A stretch of DNA of 64,000 nt from Crocinitomicaceae bacterium (GTDB lineage: Bacteria; Bacteroidota; Bacteroidia; Flavobacteriales_D; Crocinitomicaceae): contig JACJYW010000009.1 in the NCBI GenBank assembly GCA_020635955.1, positions 124,001 through 188,000 of the forward strand, given 5' to 3'. The position numbers and the translations under genes were made by a program. This document shows, piece after piece, positions 8,593 through 16,622 of the stretch (its first letter is position 1; each line of letters opens with the position of its first letter). The notes below the pieces were generated by a model. The model was not told the DNA's origin. It ran no database searches and was given only the letters and a program-made list of their open reading frames with translations.

Positions 8593-9450
8593 ATGAAAAG
8601 AATGATTTTATTGTTTGCGCTAATGGTTGGATCTCAACTGTACGCTAAAGAATTAAAGGCATATGTCTTATATAATTCATCAGGTAAAACTGTTGATATT
8701 GATGATCTGATGAAAGCTACTAATGAAAAAAGATTCATCTTCTTTGGTGAATATCATAACAATCCTATTTCTCATTGGTTGCAATTTGAAGTAACCAAAA
8801 GGCTGTATACAATGGCTAAAAGTCGATTGATGCTAGGAGCTGAAATGTTTGAATCTGACAATCAATACATCATAGATGAATACCTAAGTGGAAAGATCTC
8901 AGAAAAGAACTTTCAGGCTGAAGTGAGACTTTGGCCAAATTATGACACAGATTATAAACCCCTGATGGAATTTGCCAAAGAAAAAGGCCTGAGGTTCATT
9001 GCGACAAATATCCCCAGAAGATATGCAAACATGTGCTATAAACAAGGATTAGATTCTTTGAAAACATTGAGTCCTACCGCGCTTGGTTTCATTGCTCCAT
9101 TAGCAACTTTTGAGTTTGATTCTTCAGTAGCTTGTTACAGCAAAATGATCAACGAAATGGGACATGGTGGTTATAATATGGCACTGGCACAGGCTATGAA
9201 AGATGCTACCATGGCACATTTTATCTTATCAAATGTCGACAATAGAAATGTGTTCCTCCACTATAACGGGGCATATCATTCAGACAATAAAGAAGGGATA
9301 GTGTACTACCTAAAAAAGCAGGTAGATGAGTCTAAGATCATGACCATTACAACTGTTACACAAGAGAACACAGATAAGTTGGCTAAAGAAAATGAAGGAT
9401 TGGCAGATTTCATCATTTGTGTTCCTGAAACCATGACAACTACTCATTAA
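8593..9450 (+). CDS. ChaN-like (haem-binding uptake, Tiki superfamily) protein
   Basis: The chosen ATG gives 285 residues with a signal peptide (MKRMILLFALMVGSQLYA); an upstream in-frame extension overlaps the divergent lipoprotein gene and is not coding. Residues about 45-65 read FFGEYHNNPISHWLQFEV, the GExH...H signature of the ChaN/Tiki fold. Downstream are LMLGAEMFESDNQ, a conserved RLWPNYDTDYKPLMEFAKE and NIPRRYA. ChaN relatives bind haem or, in Tiki proteins, hydrolyse peptides; which applies here cannot be told. It is probably periplasmic. No haem-transport genes are adjacent. Confidence 0.82.
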   Translation: MKRMILLFALMVGSQLYAKELKAYVLYNSSGKTVDIDDLMKATNEKRFIFFGEYHNNPISHWLQFEVTKRLYTMAKSRLMLGAEMFESDNQYIIDEYLSGKISEKNFQAEVRLWPNYDTDYKPLMEFAKEKGLRFIATNIPRRYANMCYKQGLDSLKTLSPTALGFIAPLATFEFDSSVACYSKMINEMGHGGYNMALAQAMKDATMAHFILSNVDNRNVFLHYNGAYHSDNKEGIVYYLKKQVDESKIMTITTVTQENTDKLAKENEGLADFIICVPETMTTTH

Positions 9451-9533
9451 GAATCAAGATCAAAGAACTAGGATCATAGATTGGCCGGTAATTGCTCAAA
9501 TTGATCTTTTATCCTTGTTCATTACTCCAAATT

Positions 9534-10451
9534 ATGGCTGAACAGATCAAAGATCCTGGAATAGGAACCCGTTTTGATAAAAACGTTCGAAGGATCATTA
9601 ATGCTGATGGAACCTACAATGTTGATCGAAAAGGAACCAGAAAAGGCATCAAGGATGTTTTTAAATACCTGGTTGAGATCAGTTGGACCTGGTTCTTCGT
9701 TATTTTATTCTCTTCGTACATCATCTTAAATCTGTTCTTCACGGTTGTTTACATGCTCTTTGGATTTGAGAATATTTCAGGCATTGATCCTGAATCCGGA
9801 CCTGTATTTTTTCAGGCATTTTTCTTTTCCATTCAAACATTTACAACCGTTGGATATGGAACTTTGGCTCCCTTAGGAGTAGCTACTCAAACTGTTGCAG
9901 CTGTTGAAGCATTTGTAGGTTTTCTTTCTTTCTCATTGGCAACGGGATTGCTATATGGAAGATTTTCCAGACCACGATCTAAACTTGCATTCGCGGACTC
10001 ATTTGTTTATTCAAAATTTGAAGATGGCTATAGTTTCAAATTCAAAATGACCAATTTACAGGATGTGGTTTTGCAGGATGTAGAAGCGAAGGTGATTTGC
10101 ATGTTCAACAAGAGAAACGATAAAGGGGAATTGTCTAGAGCATTTTACCAACTACCACTTACCCTTCCGCACATTGAGATCATGGCATTAACCTGGACTG
10201 TGGTTCATAAGATTGACGAAAAGAGTCCGTTCTGGGAAAAGACGCAACAGGAAATCATGGATATGCATCCTGAATTCCTGGTTTTGGTCCATGGATTTGA
10301 CGAGATCTATTCAGAAAGAACAAGAGCCAGAAAATCCTATATCGCCACAGACATTATCTGGAATAAGAATTTTGCCACCATTTTTAACTCCAGAGAAGAT
10401 GGAACCGTAGAAATGGACGTACGTGATCTAAACAAAGTGATTGATGAGTAA
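9534..10451 (+). CDS. Inward-rectifier (Kir/KirBac-type) potassium channel
   Basis: Starting at the ATG 9534 (MAEQIKDPGIGTRF) gives 305 residues; an upstream TTG only adds residues with no Kir counterpart. The order is that of KirBac channels: cytoplasmic N-terminus and slide helix, TM1 (about 50-76), pore helix and filter TTVGYGT (about 104-110), TM2 (VEAFVGFLSFSLATGLLYGRFSRP), then a C-terminal immunoglobulin-like cytoplasmic domain from SKLAFADSFVYSKFEDGYSF onward. KirBac channels are tetramers gated by pH, lipids or ligands; no regulator is obvious here. The stop overlaps the queE start by 8 bases. Confidence 0.93.
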   Translation: MAEQIKDPGIGTRFDKNVRRIINADGTYNVDRKGTRKGIKDVFKYLVEISWTWFFVILFSSYIILNLFFTVVYMLFGFENISGIDPESGPVFFQAFFFSIQTFTTVGYGTLAPLGVATQTVAAVEAFVGFLSFSLATGLLYGRFSRPRSKLAFADSFVYSKFEDGYSFKFKMTNLQDVVLQDVEAKVICMFNKRNDKGELSRAFYQLPLTLPHIEIMALTWTVVHKIDEKSPFWEKTQQEIMDMHPEFLVLVHGFDEIYSERTRARKSYIATDIIWNKNFATIFNSREDGTVEMDVRDLNKVIDE

Positions 10452-11043
10452 TTACCCCTTAATGGAAGATTTTTATTCGCTTCAGGGTGAAGGTTTTCAC
10501 TCTGGACGTGCCGCTTATTTCATTCGTTTAGGTGGATGTGATGTTGGTTGTGTTTGGTGTGATGTGAAAGAATCCTGGGATGCCAATGCTCATCCTAATA
10601 CACCTGTTTCAGATATCGTAGCACGAGTCAGGCAAAGCGGAACAGATTTTGTAGTGATCACAGGAGGTGAACCAGCCATGTATGATCTGACAGATTTGAC
10701 TAAGGCGTTAAAAGAGGCAAAAATGGAAATTGCCATTGAAACATCAGGAGCCTATTCACTCTCTGGTACCTTTGATTGGATCTGCCTTTCACCTAAGAAA
10801 TTTAAGATGCCTTTAGAGGAAAATTACGCTCTGGCGCACGAACTAAAAATGATTATATTTAACAGACACGACTTTAAATGGTCTGAGGAGTTAAAAAACA
10901 AAGTATCCAAGACTTGTAAACTCTTTCTTCAACCCGAATGGGATAAAAAAGAAGAAATGTTACCATTAATGGTCGATTACGTTAAAGAAAATACGGATTG
11001 GAAAATATCATTACAAACTCATAAATTTTTGGGGATTAGGTGA
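10444..11043 (+). CDS. queE: 7-carboxy-7-deazaguanine synthase (radical SAM)
   Basis: QueE converts 6-carboxy-tetrahydropterin to 7-carboxy-7-deazaguanine, a step in queuosine biosynthesis. The 199-residue protein shows MEDFYSLQGEGFHSGRAA, then CDVGCVWCD, which is the CX3CX2C cluster motif of radical-SAM enzymes, and FVVITGGEPAMYDL. The ATG at 10444 overlaps the end of the channel gene by 8 bases, suggesting coupled translation, though the two have no known functional link. Other queuosine genes (queD, queC) are not in the window. Confidence 0.93.
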   Translation: MSNYPLMEDFYSLQGEGFHSGRAAYFIRLGGCDVGCVWCDVKESWDANAHPNTPVSDIVARVRQSGTDFVVITGGEPAMYDLTDLTKALKEAKMEIAIETSGAYSLSGTFDWICLSPKKFKMPLEENYALAHELKMIIFNRHDFKWSEELKNKVSKTCKLFLQPEWDKKEEMLPLMVDYVKENTDWKISLQTHKFLGIR

Positions 11044-11074
11044 TGATCCGATCTAATGAAAATGAATAATATTT

Positions 11075-11149
11075 GGCTAGAAGACAGAAGTATGTTGCTT
11101 GAAGTAAATGATCTAAGAAAAATACTTCAAGCTCCCGCCTTCTAGGCTA
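11075..11149. repeat. Imperfect inverted repeat with CTAGAAG ends
   Basis: GGCTAGAAG...GCTTGAAGTA on the left pairs with TACTTCAAGC...CTTCTAGGCT on the right across about 75 bases in the queE-OmpA gene spacer. It resembles the CTAGA-rich element at 6322-6410, so both may be copies of a dispersed palindromic repeat. No open frame overlaps it. Confidence 0.5.
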
Positions 11150-11166
11150 AGACAACAAACCGAAAA

Positions 11167-13212
11167 ATGAACAAACTATTTACCCTTCTGGCATTCGTAC
11201 TCTTCGTTTCATGTTCTCTGGCTCAGCCCGGACAATGGGATACAAAGAATAAAAAAGCGATAAAACTGGTTGAACAAGGGATGGCGGCCGTACGAACGCT
11301 TAATCCAAATACTGGTTTGCCGGATTATGCCACTGCACTTGAGTATATTGACAAAGCTATTGAAAGAGATCCCAGTTTCTCAGATGCTTATTTCCTGAAA
11401 GCTGAATATTCTCTTCAATCTGGAGACGCTACCAGCGCAATAGAGGCTTACACTACCCTTTTGACCTTGCCTAATTTTCACACATCCACAGGTTACGTTT
11501 ATTATGACCTTGCGGCTTTAGAACTTATGGAAGGGATGTATGATGAGGCGCTTGGACACGCTAAAAAATATGCCACTTTCAAAGGTGCTCCTGAAGATAT
11601 GGCGAGAGAAAATGCCTGGATGATCAAAACCTGTGAATTTGCTGTAGATGCAAAAAAACATCCGGTACCATTTGACCCTATTAATGTAGGTGCAGGTGTA
11701 AACTCATTTGAACTGGAATACTTCCCTACGCTAACGGTAGATCAGTCACAATTGTTATTTACAAGATTAGTCACCAGTAAAGGTAATCCACAAGAAGATT
11801 TCTTTATCTCTACAGATCTGGATGGTTACTGGAACACAGGTGAGCCAATGCCTAATAATATTAATACCACATTCAATGAAGGAGCTCCCACTTTTGCTCC
11901 GGATGGGAGAACATTGATATTTGTGGGTTGCGCCATAGATCGAGTTGGTTATGGTCCGGGAAGAAGAGGATATGGAAGTTGTGACTTGTTCATTACTGAA
12001 AAAAGGGGAAATGAATGGTTAAATCCTATCAACTTACCAGGAAATGTAAATACTCAGCATTGGGAGACACAACCCTCTCTATCCTCAGATGGTAAAACGC
12101 TTTATTTCATTCGTGGACAGATCAGAGGTCAGGGAGGTAGAAACCAACGAAATGGAGATATCTATGTTTCCAAACTGCAAGAAGATGGTACCTGGGGAAC
12201 TGCTGAAAAATTACCTGACAATATCAACACCCCATATTCTGAATCATCTGTATTGATCCATCCAGATGGTAAAACGCTTTATTTTTCCTCCAACGGGCAC
12301 TTAGGCATGGGTGGATATGACCTTTACATGACCACATTGCAGCCAGACGGAAGCTGGAGTAATCCTAAAAACCTTGGATATCCGATCAATACGCATCATG
12401 ATGAAAACTCTTTACTTGTATTCGCCAATGGAGAATTAGCCATTTTTGCTTCTGATCGTCCGGGTGGATTAGGGGGATTAGATCTTTACCAATTCAAAAT
12501 GCCGGAAAGCATTCGACCAACCAAAACCACCTATATGACAGGTACAGTTTATGATGTGGTGACCAATAAGAAACTAGAAGCACATTTCAGACTGGTAGAT
12601 CTTGAAACGGGTAAAGAAGTAGTAAGCTCAAAGTCTGACCCTGTCAATGGATCATTCCTTGTTACCTTGCCTGTTGATAGAAATTATGCTCTTTTTGTAG
12701 ATAAAGAAGGATACCATCCTTACACAGTAAATTTCAATTTAATTGTACCTGAAAACTCAGAAGAACCTTATCATCAGGATGTGCCATTGATTCCACTTGA
12801 AAGTAATACTGGAGAACATATCCTGGCTAACGTACTTTTTGATCTGGATAAGGCTACTTTAAGAAAAGAGTCTTTTGTTGAGTTAAACGAATTCGCAGCA
12901 TTTTTAAAATCTCATCCTAATATGAAGGTAGAGTTGCAGGGACATACAGATGCTCAGGGAGATGATGCTCACAATATGGAATTATCAAAAAATCGTGCAA
13001 AAGCGGTGTATGATTATCTGGTTTCACAAGGAGTTAATCCAAAACAAATGACCCACAAAGGATTTGGTGAAACTAAACCTTCTTCATTTTTTAAAGACGG
13101 CAAAGAGATCGTAAGAACTGAAGAATGGATAAATGCATTGCCAACCGATAAAGAAAAAAAATACGCTCACCAGCAGAACAGACGTACGGTTTACATTGTT
13201 TTGCCAAATTAA
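11167..13212 (+). CDS. TPR / beta-propeller / OmpA-domain outer-membrane protein (PorE-like architecture)
   Basis: The 681-residue protein has a signal sequence (1 to about 20; a cysteine in FVSCSLA could be lipidated). TPR-like helices follow (about 28-150; FSDAYFLKAEYSLQSGDATSAIEAY). Then come PD40-type propeller blades (SSDGKTLYFIR, HPDGKTLYFSSNGHLGMGGYDLY, FASDRPGGLGGLDLY). A carboxypeptidase-regulatory-like domain (about 455-540) precedes a C-terminal OmpA domain (ANVLFDLDKATLRKES, LQGHTDAQGDDAHNMELS, KNRAKAVYDYL). The same order occurs in PorE of the type 9 secretion system, which anchors the machinery to peptidoglycan. Bacteroidota carry several such paralogues, so PorE identity is an inference, though T9SS cargo genes occur elsewhere in the window. 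Confidence 0.82.
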   Translation: MNKLFTLLAFVLFVSCSLAQPGQWDTKNKKAIKLVEQGMAAVRTLNPNTGLPDYATALEYIDKAIERDPSFSDAYFLKAEYSLQSGDATSAIEAYTTLLTLPNFHTSTGYVYYDLAALELMEGMYDEALGHAKKYATFKGAPEDMARENAWMIKTCEFAVDAKKHPVPFDPINVGAGVNSFELEYFPTLTVDQSQLLFTRLVTSKGNPQEDFFISTDLDGYWNTGEPMPNNINTTFNEGAPTFAPDGRTLIFVGCAIDRVGYGPGRRGYGSCDLFITEKRGNEWLNPINLPGNVNTQHWETQPSLSSDGKTLYFIRGQIRGQGGRNQRNGDIYVSKLQEDGTWGTAEKLPDNINTPYSESSVLIHPDGKTLYFSSNGHLGMGGYDLYMTTLQPDGSWSNPKNLGYPINTHHDENSLLVFANGELAIFASDRPGGLGGLDLYQFKMPESIRPTKTTYMTGTVYDVVTNKKLEAHFRLVDLETGKEVVSSKSDPVNGSFLVTLPVDRNYALFVDKEGYHPYTVNFNLIVPENSEEPYHQDVPLIPLESNTGEHILANVLFDLDKATLRKESFVELNEFAAFLKSHPNMKVELQGHTDAQGDDAHNMELSKNRAKAVYDYLVSQGVNPKQMTHKGFGETKPSSFFKDGKEIVRTEEWINALPTDKEKKYAHQQNRRTVYIVLPN

Positions 13213-13218
13213 TTTTGA

Positions 13219-14238
13219 ATGAACTCCATAGTCCACTTCCTTCGCCTGGTTCGAATTGGAAACCTGTTGGTAATGGGTATGACTATGGGTATTATTCAGA
13301 TCTTTATTGCCGATCATAAGAACTTCACCTATGATGGATTGAATTACAGGGATAGTCTTACTTACTATCAATTGAACAAATCCTCATTGATCGAATCCAT
13401 CACTCATGGTATCCAACAATTAGATCTCAGATTTTTCTTATTATTCCTAACCGTTTTTCTAATTGCCGGTGCCGGAAATATTATCAATGATTACTTTGAT
13501 GTGAAAGCTGATAGAGTTAATAAGCCCGAGAAATTGATCGTTGGAAAACATGTAAAGAGAAGGTGGGCCATCATGTGGAATTGGATCTTTAATGCTATCG
13601 GATTAATGATCGCTCTTTATTTATCACATAAAACACACAATTACTGGATTGCCCTGATATCATTTGTGACCATCAATTTTTTATGGTTCTATTCCGCCAT
13701 GTATAAACGAAGGATCTTTGTTGGAAACCTGATCGTGGCTTTTTTGATCGGTATTGTTCCGCTTTATGTTTTGATCTATAATTTGCCTTCTACCGCCGGA
13801 CAGTATTTTCCTTCATTTATTACAAAGGAGATTTCCATCCTTACGTATGAAGTGGTGTTCATTGTATCTACCATTGCCTTTGTGATCAACTTAATGCGAG
13901 AGATCATCAAGGATATAGCAGACATTAGAGGTGATATGCATCTGGCTGCTAAAACAGTACCTATCGTTATGGGTATTCGCCAATCGAAACTGATCCTAAC
14001 TTTGCTTTTGATACCCCTACTCTTTTTAATGGCTTATTTTGTTTTGGGAATGGAGCCCATTTTGAGATATCATGCCCATTTCAACCTCTTTAGTATTCTT
14101 ATCATGAGCTCAGGATTAACATGTGTTTTCGCATTTGTGTTCCTCTTTTCAGCCAATAAACGCAAGAACTATCTGATAGCATCCAATCTGTTGAAAGTAG
14201 CCATGCTTTTTGGTATTATCAGTCCTTTACTATTGTAA
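13219..14238 (+). CDS. UbiA-family prenyltransferase
   Basis: This 339-residue integral membrane protein has about nine hydrophobic segments and both Asp-rich motifs of UbiA enzymes: NDYFDVKADRVNKP (about residues 90-103) and KDIADIRGD (about 232-240), which bind Mg-prenyl diphosphate. Relatives attach prenyl chains to aromatic or glycerol acceptors in quinone or lipid synthesis. Bacteroidota homologues are often named geranylgeranylglycerol-phosphate geranylgeranyltransferase, but the acceptor cannot be read from sequence. It follows the OmpA-domain gene by 6 bases and is followed closely by maf, an arrangement seen in other Flavobacteriales. Confidence 0.88.
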   Translation: MNSIVHFLRLVRIGNLLVMGMTMGIIQIFIADHKNFTYDGLNYRDSLTYYQLNKSSLIESITHGIQQLDLRFFLLFLTVFLIAGAGNIINDYFDVKADRVNKPEKLIVGKHVKRRWAIMWNWIFNAIGLMIALYLSHKTHNYWIALISFVTINFLWFYSAMYKRRIFVGNLIVAFLIGIVPLYVLIYNLPSTAGQYFPSFITKEISILTYEVVFIVSTIAFVINLMREIIKDIADIRGDMHLAAKTVPIVMGIRQSKLILTLLLIPLLFLMAYFVLGMEPILRYHAHFNLFSILIMSSGLTCVFAFVFLFSANKRKNYLIASNLLKVAMLFGIISPLLL

Positions 14239-14251
14239 TTTCACTTCTATT

Positions 14252-14830
14252 ATGCTAGACAATTTAAAGAACAAGAAGGTTATTCTTGCATCCAAATCTC
14301 CGAGAAGACAACAGTTGTTATCCGGATTAGATATTGAATTCGAGATCAGAACCAAAGATGTGGAAGAGGTTTATCCTGCAGATATGATCCCAGTTGAAGT
14401 ACCAGAATATCTTGCAAAACTCAAAGCGGATGAATTCAAAGGCGAATTAAAAGACAATGAGATCATCATCACTTCTGATACTATAGTAGTATTAGAAGGG
14501 GATATTCTTGAAAAACCCTATGACTGGAAGGAGGCTAAAGAAATGTTACGCATGTTATCCGGAAAAACGCATACCGTGATCACTGGAGTTTGCATTCGAT
14601 CCAATAACAAAGAGGTTTCATTCTCAGATCACACTGAAGTCACCTTTTGTGAATTGACCGAAGAAGAGATCGAATATTACGTTAGCAAATACAAACCTTT
14701 TGATAAAGCCGGTTCATACGGTGTTCAGGAATGGATAGGCTATATAGCCATTGACAACCTTGAAGGAAGCTATTTTAATGTAATGGGGCTACCATTGAAT
14801 CTGGTTTATAAAGAGCTAAAGGAATTCTAA
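14252..14830 (+). CDS. maf: Maf-family nucleoside triphosphate pyrophosphatase
   Basis: The 192-residue protein hydrolyses non-canonical nucleoside triphosphates (dTTP/UTP or methylated types) to monophosphates. The signature VILASKSPRRQQLL is near the N-terminus, followed by ITSDTIVVLEGDILEKP and KAGSYGVQEWIGYI. The ATG at 14252 is preferred over an upstream in-frame one that overlaps the UbiA gene, because the conserved fold begins at KKVILASKSPRR. Its length is typical. Confidence 0.95.
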   Translation: MLDNLKNKKVILASKSPRRQQLLSGLDIEFEIRTKDVEEVYPADMIPVEVPEYLAKLKADEFKGELKDNEIIITSDTIVVLEGDILEKPYDWKEAKEMLRMLSGKTHTVITGVCIRSNNKEVSFSDHTEVTFCELTEEEIEYYVSKYKPFDKAGSYGVQEWIGYIAIDNLEGSYFNVMGLPLNLVYKELKEF

Positions 14831-14849
14831 AAGAAGAACGATTATTGGC

Positions 14850-14857
14850 TAAATTTG
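14850..14857 (+). promoter_or_regulatory. Possible -7 element just before the nitroreductase start
   Basis: TAAATTTG matches TAnnTTTG and ends only 4 bases before the ATG at 14862. If used, the transcript would be nearly leaderless. No matching -33 TTG is visible. Confidence 0.3.
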
Positions 14858-14861
14858 TACC

Positions 14862-15455
14862 ATGAAGTACAATTTATCAGAAATCACTGAAGTCATTAAG
14901 GACAGACGCACCATTTTTCCTGAGTTTTATTCAGATCGTCCTGTGCACAAAGAACAGATCGAAAAGATCCTGAATAATGCCATTTGGGCTCCAACTCACG
15001 GTTCTACTCAACCATGGACATTTAAGGTTTTTATGGGTGAAGGAAGACAAAAATTGAGTGATTTCTTGTCCGAATTATACAAAGAGAAATTCACTGGAGA
15101 GAATTTTAAAGAAATGAAATACAATAAGCTGAAAACACGCCCTCTTATGGCGGGAGCTGTTGTAGCCGTTTCATTAAAGCGAGATCCAAATAGTAAAATC
15201 CTGGAACTGGAAGAAATCGAAGCTGTTGCCTGTGCTATTCAGAACATGTATTTGACCTGCACAGCCTGGGGATTAGGCGGATTCTGGGCTACACCGGGAT
15301 TGATCTATACACCGGCAATGAATCAGTTTTTAGGCCTTGGAGAACAGGATAAATGCCTGGGATTGTTTTATATTGGCTATCCTAAACCAGATTATGAATG
15401 GCCTAAAGGTCATAGAAAACCAATAGAGTACTTTACAGAGTGGGTAGAAGAATAG
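14862..15455 (+). CDS. Nitroreductase-family FMN oxidoreductase
   Basis: The 197-residue protein has the classical start IKDRRTIFPEFYSDRPV, then NNAIWAPTHGSTQPWTFKVF, which contains the FMN-contacting RR, the W-P segment and the Q-PW motif. The C-terminal half has AVACAIQNMYLTCTAWGLGGFW and GLFYIGYPKPDYEWPKGHRKP. It is probably a soluble homodimer using NAD(P)H. The substrate cannot be read from sequence. It lies 31 bases after maf and just upstream of a small membrane protein. Confidence 0.9.
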   Translation: MKYNLSEITEVIKDRRTIFPEFYSDRPVHKEQIEKILNNAIWAPTHGSTQPWTFKVFMGEGRQKLSDFLSELYKEKFTGENFKEMKYNKLKTRPLMAGAVVAVSLKRDPNSKILELEEIEAVACAIQNMYLTCTAWGLGGFWATPGLIYTPAMNQFLGLGEQDKCLGLFYIGYPKPDYEWPKGHRKPIEYFTEWVEE

Positions 15456-15469
15456 GCATATTAGGGTTG

Positions 15470-15826
15470 GTGAACTATCGCGTTCATCCTACCAATCAAA
15501 ATTATAGGGTATTTAGTTTCAACTCTGAAGCTGAAGCAAATATGTTTCAAAACGAACTGGAGAAGAAAAGTATTTGGTTTGAACGAGATCAGGATGAAAT
15601 TAAAGAAGGGGTTATTCACCTTTTTGGAGTAGAAAAATCGGATTATAAAGCTGCCATGCAATGCAATTACATGGTTTCTGCTTCACTCCGTAAACCCATG
15701 ATAAAAAACAAATTCCTTAGAATTGCGTTGATCACTTTAACAGCTTCAATGATCACCTTGGGCATCATTGGATATGTAAAGAAAATGCAAATGTTGGAAG
15801 AAAAAACAGAGCAGATCTCTGAATAA
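15470..15826 (+). CDS. Small protein with one C-terminal transmembrane segment, function unknown
   Basis: This is about 118 residues from the GTG at 15470. A GTG at 15440 would overlap the nitroreductase gene, and the TTG at 15467 is equally possible. Residues about 1-75 are soluble, containing NYRVFSFNSEAEANMFQNELE and IHLFGVEKSDYKAAM, resembling small ferredoxin-fold or DUF2007-like domains that read as beta-alpha-beta. One membrane helix follows near the end (IALITLTASMITLGIIGYV). I do not recognise a named family. It lies between the nitroreductase and a barrel protein. Confidence 0.6.
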   Translation: MNYRVHPTNQNYRVFSFNSEAEANMFQNELEKKSIWFERDQDEIKEGVIHLFGVEKSDYKAAMQCNYMVSASLRKPMIKNKFLRIALITLTASMITLGIIGYVKKMQMLEEKTEQISE

Positions 15827-15851
15827 GGTTGTAGTTTACAGCTACCAAAAC

Positions 15852-16595
15852 ATGAAGAAATACTTCGCGATCATATTCATTTTAGTACTGATGCCTGTTT
15901 TTAGTCAGCAAGGTATTACCACATTTGGATTGCAGTATAAGCCGATCATTCCAAACCGATTGGTTGGTTTTTACGAGCAACCATTCAATAAGGATCAATT
16001 ACAATCCACTGTAAAACAAAAATGGGGACATTGTCTTGGAGGGGTTATTCGAATAGGCTTAACCGACATGATCTCATTGGAGACAGGCATTAATTTTACA
16101 AGAAGGAATTTCAACTTGTTCTTTTCCGTTCCGGATTCAGGTTACTCAGCTAAAAATGATGTGGCGGTGGTGAGTTATGAGATCCCTTTATCAGGTCTGA
16201 TCTATATTCGAATATCGGATGAATGGTATGTAAATACTTCGTTAGGAGCAGCCATGACATTCTTTCCTTCAGACGTAAGGACCTACACTGAAATAGAAGC
16301 TCAAGGTGAATTATTTCAACAAGAAGGAGCCTATCGATCTAAAGTACAGGGAGCCGTTTTGGCCAACTTTGGTTTTGAATATAGAACTAAATCCAAGGGA
16401 TACTGGTACTTGGGAGCCTCCTATCATTTGCCATTTACGCCAATCATGACCTTTGCCATGTCCTATGAATATAACAACCATAATGACAATGTAGTAGCTA
16501 TCGACAATATAAGTGGCAGTTACTTAACGGCAGATATTCGTTATTTCTTTAACGAAAAAAAAGTCTCTGAACAAAAGAAGAAGGAAAAGAAATAG
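15852..16595 (+). CDS. Outer-membrane beta-barrel protein
   Basis: The 247-residue protein has a signal peptide (MKKYFAIIFILVLMPVFSQ). Alternating strands typical of eight- to ten-stranded barrels follow (TTFGLQYKPIIP, MISLETGINFTRRNFNLFF, WYLGASYHLPF), ending with YLTADIRYFF then a lysine-rich tail of about 15 residues. That charged tail after the last strand is unusual for a barrel closed by its C-terminus. No specific function is indicated. Confidence 0.72.
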   Translation: MKKYFAIIFILVLMPVFSQQGITTFGLQYKPIIPNRLVGFYEQPFNKDQLQSTVKQKWGHCLGGVIRIGLTDMISLETGINFTRRNFNLFFSVPDSGYSAKNDVAVVSYEIPLSGLIYIRISDEWYVNTSLGAAMTFFPSDVRTYTEIEAQGELFQQEGAYRSKVQGAVLANFGFEYRTKSKGYWYLGASYHLPFTPIMTFAMSYEYNNHNDNVVAIDNISGSYLTADIRYFFNEKKVSEQKKKEKK

Positions 16596-16622
16596 GTATT
16601 CCATTCCTTCTTCAAACTCAAT

